This document shows, in pieces, positions 1 to 6,839 of a stretch of DNA of 31,476 bases. The translations under genes were made by a program, and so were the position numbers. The notes under the pieces were generated by a model. It made no database searches and was not told the DNA's origin. It worked only from the letters and a program-made list of their open reading frames with translations. This DNA comes from Pseudomonadota bacterium (GTDB lineage Bacteria; Pseudomonadota; Alphaproteobacteria; Rhodospirillales; Magnetospirillaceae). Location: positions 1 through 31,476 of the forward strand of contig JAFAAW010000128.1 in NCBI GenBank assembly GCA_023426365.1, given 5' to 3'. The first letter of the stretch is position 1. Each line of letters begins with the position of its first letter.

Positions 1-50
1 AGCTTTTCGGCAGCGGCGCTCATCGCCTTTTCGCTTCGTCTCTCGCTCAT
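1..50 (-). CDS. Partial CDS, N-terminus of unknown protein
   Basis: A minus-strand gene begins with ATG at 48-50 and runs off the left edge. The 16 or so visible residues read MSERRSEKAMSAAAEKL. A good ribosome binding site (AAGGAG, about 9 nt upstream) supports the start. It lies 178 bp downstream of the cheZ stop on the same strand, so it may be co-transcribed with cheZ. That gap (51-228) is GC-rich and has a weak G/C hairpin near 179-197 but no coding signal I can support. Too little sequence is present to name a family. Confidence 0.5.
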   Translation of the reverse strand, partial: MSERRSEKAMSAAAEK

Positions 51-228
51 GTCTTCTTCTCCTTCCCTGGGCAGGCTGGACGCCGTCCACACCCGCGGAA
101 AGGTAGCGAAAATCCGCCCCCGCTTCCGCCTGGGCATGCGGCGTATCCCGCCTGGGAGAGGGGCCCTGGAGAAGGGGCAGGGGGGTGCAGCGCCCCCGCC
201 ATAGGCGCGAAAGCGGCGGGCGGGCGCC

Positions 229-984
229 TCAGCCGAACAGGGCGTCGATCTCGCTTTGGCTGATGCCCTGGTTTTCCAGCGCCGGGCCGTTCAGCAGCTT
301 GGCGTCATCGTCGCGATGGTCCTCGGCCTGCTTGGGCACGATGTCGGCGATGTTGTCGGGTCCCCAGATGTCGATCATGTTGTTGATGCGGGACTCGACG
401 TATTGCAGCGTCTTGACCACCTTGGTGATGCGCTGGCCGGTAATGTCTTGGAAGTTGCAGGCTTCGAAGATGTTGATGATGGTCTCGTTGATGTCCTCGG
501 CCAGGCGGCCCACGTAGGAATCGACGCCGTGGGCCTGGATTTCCTTGGTCAGGCCTTCGATCTTCTCGGCGGCCTCCAGGATGTTCTGGGTGGCGTTCTC
601 GGTGGCCGAGACGATGGCGTCCAGTTCGAAGGTCACCGCCATCAGGCGGTCATCGTCGGAATCCTTCGGCCGCAGGGCGGCGATCTCGTGCTTGGTCTGC
701 TCGATGCAGACCGCCAGCGCCCGCAGTTCGGTCTTGAGCATGGACACTTCGGCCTGCTTCTGGGTGACCAGTTCGTCCATGGTGGCCAACTGGGCGGAGG
801 GCGGCGGCGCCTCCTCGCCCTTGAGCAGGTGTTCCAGCGCCTTGATGTCGCCCCGGATCTCGTTGAGCGCCTTGAGCACCTCGCTGTTGGACGGCGCCCC
901 CGCCTGCGCGACCGGCTCGCCCTTGGCGGACAGGGCCTTCAGGCGCTGCAATTCGGCAGTGAACAGCTTGCGTTCGGTCATCAT
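229..984 (-). CDS. cheZ: Protein phosphatase CheZ
   Basis: CheZ dephosphorylates phospho-CheY and so resets the chemotaxis signal at the flagellar switch. The 251-residue protein has a long helical hairpin (about 65-205) containing NFQDITGQRI at 177-186. By family comparison D180 and Q184 match the conserved Asp and catalytic Gln of E. coli CheZ (QDLTGQ). An acidic, probably flexible linker (about 210-238) leads to a C-terminal peptide ending SQSEIDALFG, the expected CheY-tethering tail. Two adjacent ATG codons (982-984 and 979-981) could start it; a purine-rich GGGGAAGGG lies upstream. The gene is on the same strand as the neighbouring hemerythrin but separated from it by 60 bp. Identification rests on the QDxTGQ motif and overall architecture and is firm. 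Confidence 0.92.
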   Translation of the reverse strand: MMTERKLFTAELQRLKALSAKGEPVAQAGAPSNSEVLKALNEIRGDIKALEHLLKGEEAPPPSAQLATMDELVTQKQAEVSMLKTELRALAVCIEQTKHEIAALRPKDSDDDRLMAVTFELDAIVSATENATQNILEAAEKIEGLTKEIQAHGVDSYVGRLAEDINETIINIFEACNFQDITGQRITKVVKTLQYVESRINNMIDIWGPDNIADIVPKQAEDHRDDDAKLLNGPALENQGISQSEIDALFG

Positions 985-1044
985 GATGGTGCTAGCGCCC
1001 TTCCCCTGCGACTGATTGGCTGCCCGCGAACTGCACCGCCGCCC

Positions 1045-1482
1045 CTATGGCTGCGCCCGGCCGGCCGATCCCCCGCTATCGGCCGTCCCTTCGATCCACG
1101 GACCATACGATTTATCCGCGCCCAGAATATGGTCGGTCAACCACTTCTTGAGCATGGTCAAGACTTCCTCGTCCACCACTTGGCGTTCGCCGCCGTGCCA
1201 GCGGTCGCGCAGGTCGCGCACGCGCGCCTCGAGCGCGCGGTGCTGGGCCTGGTGGGCGGTCAGGTCCGGATAGCCGGCGGCGGCCATCATCCCCTCCTCC
1301 CGGCGGAAGTGGTGTTCGGTGTATTCGGCAAGGACGTTGATCACGGTGCCCACCACCGCGCGGCTTTGGCCGGTGTCGATGGCGTCGTGCAACTGGTTGA
1401 GCAGGTTGAGCAAGATGCGGTGGTCGGAATCCAGCATGGCGTTGCCGACGCTGTACGCCTCGCTCCATGCCAATGCCGCCAT
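1045..1482 (-). CDS. Bacteriohemerythrin (hemerythrin-like domain protein)
   Basis: A stand-alone hemerythrin-fold protein that binds O2 at a di-iron site in a four-helix bundle; likely roles are O2 storage, delivery or sensing. The ligand pattern is complete: H in LDSDHR near the N-terminus, then HHFRREE with HQAQH about 20 residues later, and a C-terminal LTDHILGADKSY. An upstream in-frame ATG at 1539 exists, but it lies inside a good promoter-like sequence (1514-1541). The ATG at 1482 has GGAG 9 nt upstream, giving 145 residues, the usual family length. The ATG at 1491 abuts the GGAG directly and is less likely. The gene is divergent from the phosphatase-fold gene at 1623. A second hemerythrin lies about 1.5 kb away. 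Confidence 0.88.
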   Translation of the reverse strand: MAALAWSEAYSVGNAMLDSDHRILLNLLNQLHDAIDTGQSRAVVGTVINVLAEYTEHHFRREEGMMAAAGYPDLTAHQAQHRALEARVRDLRDRWHGGERQVVDEEVLTMLKKWLTDHILGADKSYGPWIEGTADSGGSAGRAQP

Positions 1483-1513
1483 CGTCCCCATCTCCGTGGA
1501 GTTGCCGTGGCTT

Positions 1514-1541
1514 ACTATAACCGTCCCGTCGTCATGCACAA
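1514..1541 (-). promoter_or_regulatory. Sigma-70-like promoter for hemerythrin
   Basis: Read on the minus strand, TTGTGC (1536-1541) and TATAGT (1514-1519) are 16 bp apart. The -10 matches consensus at five of six positions and the -35 only at its TTG. Transcription would start about 20 nt before the ATG at 1482, which supports the shorter start of the hemerythrin gene. Confidence 0.42.
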
Positions 1542-1622
1542 GCGGAGCGGGTTAGGCGGCGACGGGTTTGATGCTATGGTCACGGCGATGACATTGCTTG
1601 CGCCAGAAAGCGGGCGGACCAC

Positions 1623-2615
1623 GTGAGACATCTGCGCATCGCGACCTTCAACATGGAAAGCCTGGACGACCGCATGGCCGAGGGCGATTTCGCCGACCGC
1701 GTGGCGGTGCTGCGGCCGCAATTGCTGCGGCTGCGCGCCGATGTCGTCTGCCTGCAGGAAATCAACGCCCATGGTCCCACCAAGAAGGGGCCGCGCCATC
1801 TGGCGGCGCTGGACCGGGTGCTGGCCGGCACCGAAATGGAAAGCTTCCACCGGCTGGTGTCGCTGAACCGGGGCGGCGTGCGGCCGTCTGACCGCCACAA
1901 TCTGGTGGTGCTGTCGCGCTTTCCCGTCCTGGGCCACCGCCAGGTCTGGCACGATCTGGTGGAGCCGCCCCATTACCGCGCCGCCACGCCGCAGCCGCGC
2001 GCGGACGGCCCGGCGGCGGTGGAATGGGACCGCCCGCTGCTGCATGCCCGGCTGTCGCTGCCCGGCGGGCGGGTGCTGCATGTGGTCAACGTCCATCTGC
2101 GTGCGCCGCGTGCCGCCTTCCTCTCCGGCCAGAAGAACGAGCACGGCCGCTGGCAGAGCGTCGGGGGCTGGGCCGAGGGCTTTTTCCTGGCGGCGGTGAA
2201 GCAGGCGGGGCAGGCGCTGGAGGCGCGGCTGCTGGTGGACGGCATTCTGGATGGCGAACCCGAGGCGCTGGTGGCGGTGTGCGGCGACTTCAACGCCGAT
2301 GACCGCGAGGCGCCGGTGCGCACCATCCGCGGCGACGAGGAGGACACCGGCAACGGCCATCTGGCGTCGCGCATGCTGGTTCCGGTGGAACGCTCAATTG
2401 CCGAAAGCCAGCGGTTTTCGGTGATCCACCACGGGCGCAAGGTGATGCTGGATCACATCTTGGTGTCACGCCCGCTGCTGGGCTGGTATGTGGGCGCGGA
2501 AATCCACAACGAGGCGCTGGGCGACGAGCTGGTGTCGCCCGCCAGCATCTGGGCCAGTCCGGAATCCTACCACGCGCCGCTGGTGGCGGAATTCGCGCTG
2601 CCGCGCAACGGCTGA
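1623..2615 (+). CDS. Endonuclease/exonuclease/phosphatase family protein
   Basis: A 330-residue member of the DNase I-like metal-dependent phosphodiesterase fold. Family motifs appear in order: LRIATFNMES at the N-terminus (metal and substrate Asn), VVCLQEI near residue 45 (metal-binding Glu), VVNVHLRAP near 155 (His), VCGDFNADD near 222 (the GDFN catalytic motif), MLDHILVS near 276 (substrate-binding DHI) and ESYHAPLVAEF at the end (catalytic His). All key residues are present, so it should be active. The substrate, nucleic acid or phospholipid/inositol phosphate, cannot be told from sequence. The start is GTG at 1623. Its last 49 bp overlap a convergent small gene on the other strand. Confidence 0.85.
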   Translation: MRHLRIATFNMESLDDRMAEGDFADRVAVLRPQLLRLRADVVCLQEINAHGPTKKGPRHLAALDRVLAGTEMESFHRLVSLNRGGVRPSDRHNLVVLSRFPVLGHRQVWHDLVEPPHYRAATPQPRADGPAAVEWDRPLLHARLSLPGGRVLHVVNVHLRAPRAAFLSGQKNEHGRWQSVGGWAEGFFLAAVKQAGQALEARLLVDGILDGEPEALVAVCGDFNADDREAPVRTIRGDEEDTGNGHLASRMLVPVERSIAESQRFSVIHHGRKVMLDHILVSRPLLGWYVGAEIHNEALGDELVSPASIWASPESYHAPLVAEFALPRNG

Positions 2616-2833
2616 GCCGCCCGCGTGCCCAGGAAGGCGTCCGCGTCGTCCTCTTCCGGGCGGCGGCCATAGGCCACCAGATAGCGCAGCAGGTTCTCTT
2701 GCAGGAAGTGCTTTTCCGGCAGGGCGGAAAGCCGCTCGAACACCCGTTCGAACCGGTCCAGATCGTGGGGAACCCGGCAGCAATTGCCGTGGCTGGGCAC
2801 GGGGCCGTGACAGTACGGGCAGGTGGTCAGCAT
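2567..2833 (-). CDS. Small Cys-containing hypothetical protein
   Basis: An 88-residue protein starting MLTTCPYCHGPVP, with Cys-Pro-Tyr-Cys followed by a CC pair at about 18-19. This four-cysteine pattern could form a small zinc ribbon, followed by a helical stretch (about 24-55) and a disordered tail. AAGGGGG lies about 10 nt before the ATG. It overlaps the 3' end of the convergent phosphatase-fold gene by 49 bp. I do not recognise the family; the zinc ribbon is inferred from cysteine spacing only. Confidence 0.5.
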   Translation of the reverse strand: MLTTCPYCHGPVPSHGNCCRVPHDLDRFERVFERLSALPEKHFLQENLLRYLVAYGRRPEEDDADAFLGTRAAQPLRGSANSATSGAW

Positions 2834-2953
2834 GGCGTGGCATCCCCCTTAGATGCGGGCGGCATGACTGCCGTCCACACCAACAGCATACGACCACACC
2901 CCAGGGGGCGGACAATCGTCCGGTGGCATCGGCGAGGATGTTCAGGAGGATAG

Positions 2954-2969
2954 GGGGGCGTACGCCCCC
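2954..2969 (-). terminator. Palindrome after hemerythrin stop
   Basis: GGGGGCGTACGCCCCC is a perfect 16-bp palindrome beginning 6 nt after the stop of the minus-strand hemerythrin gene at 2976. It lacks a clear U-run, so intrinsic termination is only plausible. Confidence 0.4.
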
Positions 2970-2975
2970 TTCGAC

Positions 2976-3389
2976 TTAAGCCGTAGCGGCCAGGACGGAA
3001 AGCGCGGGCTTGTAGCGCAGGTCCTCGGACCGGATGTGGTTGACCAGCCAGTCGGCCAGGAAGGAATGCAGGTCGGCGGTGACCACGGCGCCGGGGTCGC
3101 AATCGAAGCGTTCCTCCAGCCCGCGCACGTGCTCGGCCATGGCGCGGTGGTGCTGGCGATGGACGGCCAGATCGGCATAGCCGGCCTCCTCCATCAGGCG
3201 CTCCTCCTCGCCGAAGTGGTAGTAGACATAGCGGATCAGCTCGCCCAGCACCTTGCCGGTTACGCGCTCGGTGTCGCCGGCGGCTGCGGCCGCGCCCAAC
3301 TGGTTGGTCAGGTCGATCAGGCGGCGGTGATGCTCATCCAGGCGGGTGACGCCGACGCTCATGTCTTCGGTCCACTGAATGATGGACAT
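2976..3389 (-). CDS. Bacteriohemerythrin (second copy)
   Basis: A 137-residue single-domain hemerythrin. It opens MSIIQWTEDMSVGVTRLDEH, where the H of LDEHH is the first di-iron ligand. YYHFGEEERLM carries the His and Glu ligands, VHRQHH follows about 15 residues later, and LVNHIRSEDLRY supplies the last His and Asp. All ligands are present. ATG at 3387-3389 is the natural start, with a purine-rich stretch (GAGGGGGGAAAAGAAG) upstream. Longer upstream reading in this frame crosses the pirin gene and is not real. It is only modestly similar to the hemerythrin at 1045-1482, so this is not a recent duplication. Confidence 0.9.
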   Translation of the reverse strand: MSIIQWTEDMSVGVTRLDEHHRRLIDLTNQLGAAAAAGDTERVTGKVLGELIRYVYYHFGEEERLMEEAGYADLAVHRQHHRAMAEHVRGLEERFDCDPGAVVTADLHSFLADWLVNHIRSEDLRYKPALSVLAATA

Positions 3390-3488
3390 GCGCTTCTTTT
3401 CCCCCCTCTGCAGTTTCGCAAACCGGCAGACATGATAAACCGGGCCGCGCAGACAAGACAGGGTAAAGGGGCGGAGCAGCCTTGCGTC

Positions 3489-3524
3489 CACCCCACGACG
3501 GGGTGCCCGGGCGCGGCCGCGCCC
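3489..3524 (-). terminator. Tandem hairpins after pirin gene
   Basis: Two inverted repeats follow the pirin stop: a perfect 16-bp palindrome (3509-3524, containing GCGGCCGC) and CACCCC/GGGGTG with a 5-nt loop (3489-3505). They probably end the wrbA-pirin transcript, although neither has an obvious U-run. Confidence 0.4.
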
Positions 3525-3532
3525 CGGTTCCG

Positions 3533-4219
3533 TCAGGCCATTTCCACCAGCACGATCTCGGCCTCTTCCTCGGCGATGATGTCCAGGTGCGGCTCCTCGG
3601 TCGCCACCACCCCGTCGCGCGGCCCGACGGTCATGCCGTTGACCGACAGCCGCCCGCGCGCGGCCACCAGATAGGCGGCCCGCCCGCCCAGGTCGCGGCG
3701 GATGCCCTCGCCCGCATCCAGGGTGGCGCCCAGCACGCGGGCATCCTGGTTGATGAGCGGGGCGCCGTCCTCGGCGAAGCCCGAGGCCAGCACCTGCAAG
3801 CGGCCGTGCTGGCGCGGGAACGGTCTGGTCTCCCAGCGCGGCGCCAGACCTTGGGCGCGCGGCAGGATCCAGATCTGGAACAGGGTGGTGGGCACGTCCT
3901 CCAGATTGTATTCGGCATGGCGGATGCCGCTGCCGGCGCTCATCACCTGCACCTGTCCGGCCTCGGTGCGGCCGCGGTTGCCCAACGAATCCTCGTGGCT
4001 GACGGCGCCGGTGCGCACATAGGTGACGATTTCCATGTCGCGGTGGCCGTGCGGCGGAAAGCCGGTGCCGGGCGCGATGGTGTCGTCGTTCCACACCCGC
4101 AGCTTGTCCACGCCCATGCGCGCCGGGTCGAAATAGTCGGCGAAGCTGAAATGGTAGTGGGCGTTCAGCCAGTCGTTGCGGAAGGTGCCGAGCGCGGCGA
4201 AGGGGCGCAGTTCAAGCAT
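3533..4219 (-). CDS. Pirin family protein
   Basis: A 228-residue bicupin of the pirin/YhhW family. The best known activity in this group is metal-dependent quercetin 2,3-dioxygenase, but many members have no known substrate. The N-terminal cupin has PPHGHRDMEIVTYV with H57 and H59, then SGIRHAEYN with H101 and E103. These four are the metal ligands of E. coli YhhW. The start ATG (4217-4219) lies 4 bp past the stop of the upstream wrbA gene, so the two form an operon. Pairing with a quinone reductase and a divergent LysR regulator suggests a role in electrophile, quinone or aromatic stress. Confidence 0.88.
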   Translation of the reverse strand: MLELRPFAALGTFRNDWLNAHYHFSFADYFDPARMGVDKLRVWNDDTIAPGTGFPPHGHRDMEIVTYVRTGAVSHEDSLGNRGRTEAGQVQVMSAGSGIRHAEYNLEDVPTTLFQIWILPRAQGLAPRWETRPFPRQHGRLQVLASGFAEDGAPLINQDARVLGATLDAGEGIRRDLGGRAAYLVAARGRLSVNGMTVGPRDGVVATEEPHLDIIAEEEAEIVLVEMA

Positions 4220-4223
4220 GATG

Positions 4224-4823
4224 TCAGTCCTTCAGCTTCTTGGCGATCTCCGCCAGGTGGCGGCCCTGGAAGCGGGCCATGGCCAGTTCGTCGTCGATGG
4301 GCCGGCGCGAGCCGTCGCTGCCGGCGATGGTGGTGGCGCCATAGGGGCTGCCGCCGGTGATCTTGTCCATGGCGGTCTGCTGGCTGGCGCTGTAGGGCAG
4401 GCCCACCACCACCATGCCGAAATGCAGCAGGTTGACGATGGTGGACATCAGCGTGGTTTCCTGGCCGCCATGCTGGCTGCCGGTGCTGGTGAACACGCCG
4501 CCGGGCTTGCCCACCAGCTTGTTGCCGGCCCACAGCTTGCCCGTCTGGTCCAGGAAATTGCGCATCTGGCCGGCCATGTTGCCATAGCGGGTGGGGGTGC
4601 CGATCAGCAGGCCGTCGTAATCGGCCAGTTCGTTGGGATCCGCCACCGGGGCGGCCTGGTCGGCCTTGGCGTGGATGGTGGCCAGGACGTCGCCGGGAAT
4701 GGTCTCGGGCACGCGCTTGATGAACGCCTCGGCGCCGGCCTCCCGGACGCCCTCGGCGGCGGCATAGGCCATGGTCTCGATATGTCCCCAGGTCGAGTAA
4801 TAGAGGATCAGGATACGGGTCAT
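4224..4823 (-). CDS. wrbA: NAD(P)H:quinone oxidoreductase, WrbA type
   Basis: A 199-residue flavodoxin-fold FMN enzyme that reduces quinones by two electrons and so avoids semiquinone radicals. The N-terminus ILILYYSTWGHIETMA is the phosphate-binding FMN loop. GTPTRYGNMAGQMRNFLDQT near 75-94 and FTSTGSQHGGQETTL near 110-124 are hallmark WrbA motifs. Length matches the family. The start ATG is at 4821-4823, upstream of which a divergent LysR gene is read. The pirin gene follows after 4 bp. An adjacent LysR regulator is typical of quinone-responsive operons, but the inducer is unknown. Confidence 0.93.
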   Translation of the reverse strand: MTRILILYYSTWGHIETMAYAAAEGVREAGAEAFIKRVPETIPGDVLATIHAKADQAAPVADPNELADYDGLLIGTPTRYGNMAGQMRNFLDQTGKLWAGNKLVGKPGGVFTSTGSQHGGQETTLMSTIVNLLHFGMVVVGLPYSASQQTAMDKITGGSPYGATTIAGSDGSRRPIDDELAMARFQGRHLAEIAKKLKD

Positions 4824-4857
4824 GGCAGATGTCCTGCGGTTGGGTTGCCTGCCTGGG

Positions 4858-4886
4858 AATATCGAACCGGCAAAGGTCCTGGACAA
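4858..4886 (-). promoter_or_regulatory. Candidate wrbA-pirin promoter
   Basis: On the minus strand TTGTCC (4881-4886) and GATATT (4858-4863) are separated by 17 bp, about 35 nt before the wrbA start. It lies in the divergent space shared with the LysR gene. Nearby, GTTTC and GAAAC (4909-4929) form an imperfect inverted repeat that spans the LysR start and could be an operator. Confidence 0.3.
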
Positions 4887-4914
4887 TCCGCGCGAAAGGA
4901 ACAAGATTGTTTCC

Positions 4915-5835
4915 ATGAAAGAAACAGTGCCCATGGAGCTGCTGGCCGGGATGGCGGTATTCGCCCGAGTGGTGGATGCCGGCGGCATCTCCGCCGCCGC
5001 CCGCGATCTGCGGCTGTCCAAATCGGCGGTGTCCAAGCAATTGGCGGCGCTGGAGGACCGGCTGGGCGCCCGGCTGTTGCAGCGCACCACCCGGCGCATG
5101 AGCCTGACCGAGGCGGGGGCCGGTTTCCTGGAACATTGCCGGCGCGTGGTGGCCGAGGCCGAGGCAGCGGAAAGCGCCGTCGGCGCGCTGCAGGCGGAAC
5201 CGCGCGGCGTGCTGCGCATCAACGCACCCATGACCTTCGGCACCATGCACCTGGCCGGCGCCATTCCCGATTTTCTGGCCCGCTTTCCCCAGGTGCACGT
5301 GGATCTGACGCTCAACGACCGCGTGGTGGACCTGCTGGACGAAGGCTATGACGTGGCCGTGCGCATCGGACGCCTTGCCGATTCCTCGCTGGTGGCGCGT
5401 CGGCTTGCCCCGGCGCGTCGGGTGATGGTGGCCGCGCCCGCTTACCTGGACCGGCGCGGGCGGCCGCAGGGGCTGGCCGATCTGGTCGGCCACGACATCC
5501 TGGCCTATTCCTACATCTCGGCGGCCGAGGAATGGCGCTTCACCGGACCCGACGGCGACGAGAACGTGCGGCTGGAAGGCCGGCTCAAGGCCAATAACGG
5601 CGAAATCCTGCTGGCCGCCTGTCTGGCGGGGGCGGGCATCGCCGCGCTGCCCACCTTCATCTCGGGACCGTCGCTGCGGGCCGGCACGCTGGTGCGCGTG
5701 CTGCCGCAATACGAGAATGCCGGCTTCGGCATTCATGCGGTGTGGCCGACCGCCCGCCACCTGTCGGCCAAGGTGCGGGCCTTCGTGGATTTTCTGGCCG
5801 AGCGGTTCGGCCCCGTTCCCTATTGGGACGCCTAG
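4915..5835 (+). CDS. LysR family transcriptional regulator
   Basis: A 306-residue LysR-type regulator. Its N-terminal winged helix-turn-helix contains AVFARVVDAGGISAAARDL, then LSKSAVSKQLAALEDRLGARLLQRTTR (about 20-60). The periplasmic-binding-protein-like effector domain follows (about 95-300). A longer reading from 4822 exists, but MKETVPMELL at 4915 is the usual LysR-type N-terminus; a second Met at 4933 is possible. It is divergent from wrbA-pirin and probably controls that operon and itself. The inducer cannot be predicted from sequence. Confidence 0.88.
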   Translation: MKETVPMELLAGMAVFARVVDAGGISAAARDLRLSKSAVSKQLAALEDRLGARLLQRTTRRMSLTEAGAGFLEHCRRVVAEAEAAESAVGALQAEPRGVLRINAPMTFGTMHLAGAIPDFLARFPQVHVDLTLNDRVVDLLDEGYDVAVRIGRLADSSLVARRLAPARRVMVAAPAYLDRRGRPQGLADLVGHDILAYSYISAAEEWRFTGPDGDENVRLEGRLKANNGEILLAACLAGAGIAALPTFISGPSLRAGTLVRVLPQYENAGFGIHAVWPTARHLSAKVRAFVDFLAERFGPVPYWDA

Positions 5836-5897
5836 CGCTATATGGCGTGGGAAGGGCGTGGCGGGGCGCATCCCGCCCATCTTGTGGAAAGCGGGGC

Positions 5898-6245
5898 ATG
5901 AGCGAACCGAAACTGAAGGCCAAGTTGTTCATCCACGCCGCCATCCGTCGCTGCGGGCTGGAGGCCATTCCGGCGGTGGTGGCGAAGAAGGGCGACGAGG
6001 ATGCCGGCACCGTGCTGGTCAAGGTCAATCGCGGCGACGGCCGGGCCGAGATCTATACCCAGGCCCGGGACGGCCAGGGGCGGCTGGCATGGCTGAAGGC
6101 CACCGGTCCCGACCCCGTGGATGACGCCCGCGCCGAGGCCGCCATCGCGCGCGCCCGCGACGTGGATTACGATTTGTGGGTGCTGGAAGTGGACAGCCGC
6201 GACGGCCGCGTGCCCTTCATCGAGCATGTTCTGGGCGGTCGCTGA
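5898..6245 (+). CDS. DUF1491 family protein
   Basis: A 115-residue protein starting MSEPKLKAKLFIHAAIRRC. It shows the pattern I associate with the alphaproteobacterial DUF1491 family: an early IHAAIRR, a GTVLVKVNR strand, and a C-terminal ARDVDYDLWVLEVDSRDGRVPFIEH. No catalytic motif is visible and the function is unknown. GGAAAG lies about 7 nt before the ATG at 5898. It starts 62 bp after the LysR stop on the same strand, so co-transcription is possible. Confidence 0.72.
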   Translation: MSEPKLKAKLFIHAAIRRCGLEAIPAVVAKKGDEDAGTVLVKVNRGDGRAEIYTQARDGQGRLAWLKATGPDPVDDARAEAAIARARDVDYDLWVLEVDSRDGRVPFIEHVLGGR

Positions 6246-6253
6246 CCGCGCTC

Positions 6254-6342
6254 CTAGGGCGGCGCGGGCTCAATCTGGCGCATAGCCGCGCGCCCGGCGA
6301 GGGCCATACACAAAACTAGACCATCGCAATTTTCACAGGCCC
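6254..6342 (+). repeat. Diverged copy of dispersed intergenic repeat
   Basis: This noncoding stretch aligns with the reverse complement of 9988-10112. Shared blocks include GGCGCANAGCCGCG, CGCCCGGCGAGGGC and TAGACC followed shortly by ATTTT. The copy here lacks an internal roughly 20-bp hairpin and has lost the terminal 33-bp palindrome. It sits directly after the DUF1491 gene. Confidence 0.5.
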
Positions 6343-6408
6343 GTCATCACGCCGCCCCGCAGGCGGCTGTATAGTTCCGGCCATCCGCGGACGACCGGAA
6401 GGCAGGCC

Positions 6409-6615
6409 ATGACCACTCCCCTTTGGCGCGCGGCCCACCCCCATGCCCGCCGTGGCCTGCGGGTCGGCTGCGCCGCCGCCCACGATCCCCATCTGGCCTG
6501 CGACCGCCGCCACGTGGTGCTGGTGGCCGCCCACCGCCGCGCCCGGCCCGTGGTGCCGCCGTCGTGGCTGCGCTGGCTGGCCGACCGTGTCCAGCCGGGG
6601 CGGAAGGTGTTCTGA
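6409..6615 (+). CDS. Small hypothetical protein, doubtful
   Basis: A 68-residue Arg/Ala/His-rich reading frame starting MTTPLWRAAHPHARRG and ending at a TGA inside the first unit of the 30-bp repeat array. In its favour is GGAAGGCAGG about 4-6 nt before the ATG. Against it are the high-GC composition, which keeps several frames open here, and the lack of any recognised domain. No function is proposed. Confidence 0.3.
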   Translation: MTTPLWRAAHPHARRGLRVGCAAAHDPHLACDRRHVVLVAAHRRARPVVPPSWLRWLADRVQPGRKVF

Positions 6616-6726
6616 CCGCGCCCGCACGGGGGCAAGGTGTTCTGACCGCGCCCGCACGGGCGCAAGGCGTTTTGACCGCGCCCGCACGGGCGCAAGGCGT
6701 GTTGAGCACGCCCGCCGGGGCGCAAG
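6607..6726. repeat. Four tandem 30-bp palindromic repeats
   Basis: Four head-to-tail 30-bp units occupy 6607-6636, 6637-6666, 6667-6696 and 6697-6726. Units 1-3 differ at only a few positions and unit 4 is more diverged. Each unit contains a GC-rich inverted repeat, cleanest in units 2 and 3 as GCGCCCG-CA-CGGGCGC. The unit length is a multiple of three, so frames stay open on both strands. The array lies 114 bp before the RidA start. Confidence 0.85.
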
Positions 6727-6839
6727 GTCTCCCATTTCGCTTTCCCTTGCCCATGCGCGCAAATCGTATAGAAAACCCGCCGTGGCGTTTCTCGACCCGG
6801 GCGGCGGGCCACGGCCGCGTCTGTTGCAAGGATGGTTTC

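Noticed and set aside
256..1626. Long plus-strand open frame opposite cheZ and hemerythrin
   Set aside because: It is the antisense shadow of two well-supported genes, kept open by high GC, and has no domain.
6607..6726. Possible CRISPR array
   Set aside because: The units are directly adjacent with no spacers, and no cas genes are present.
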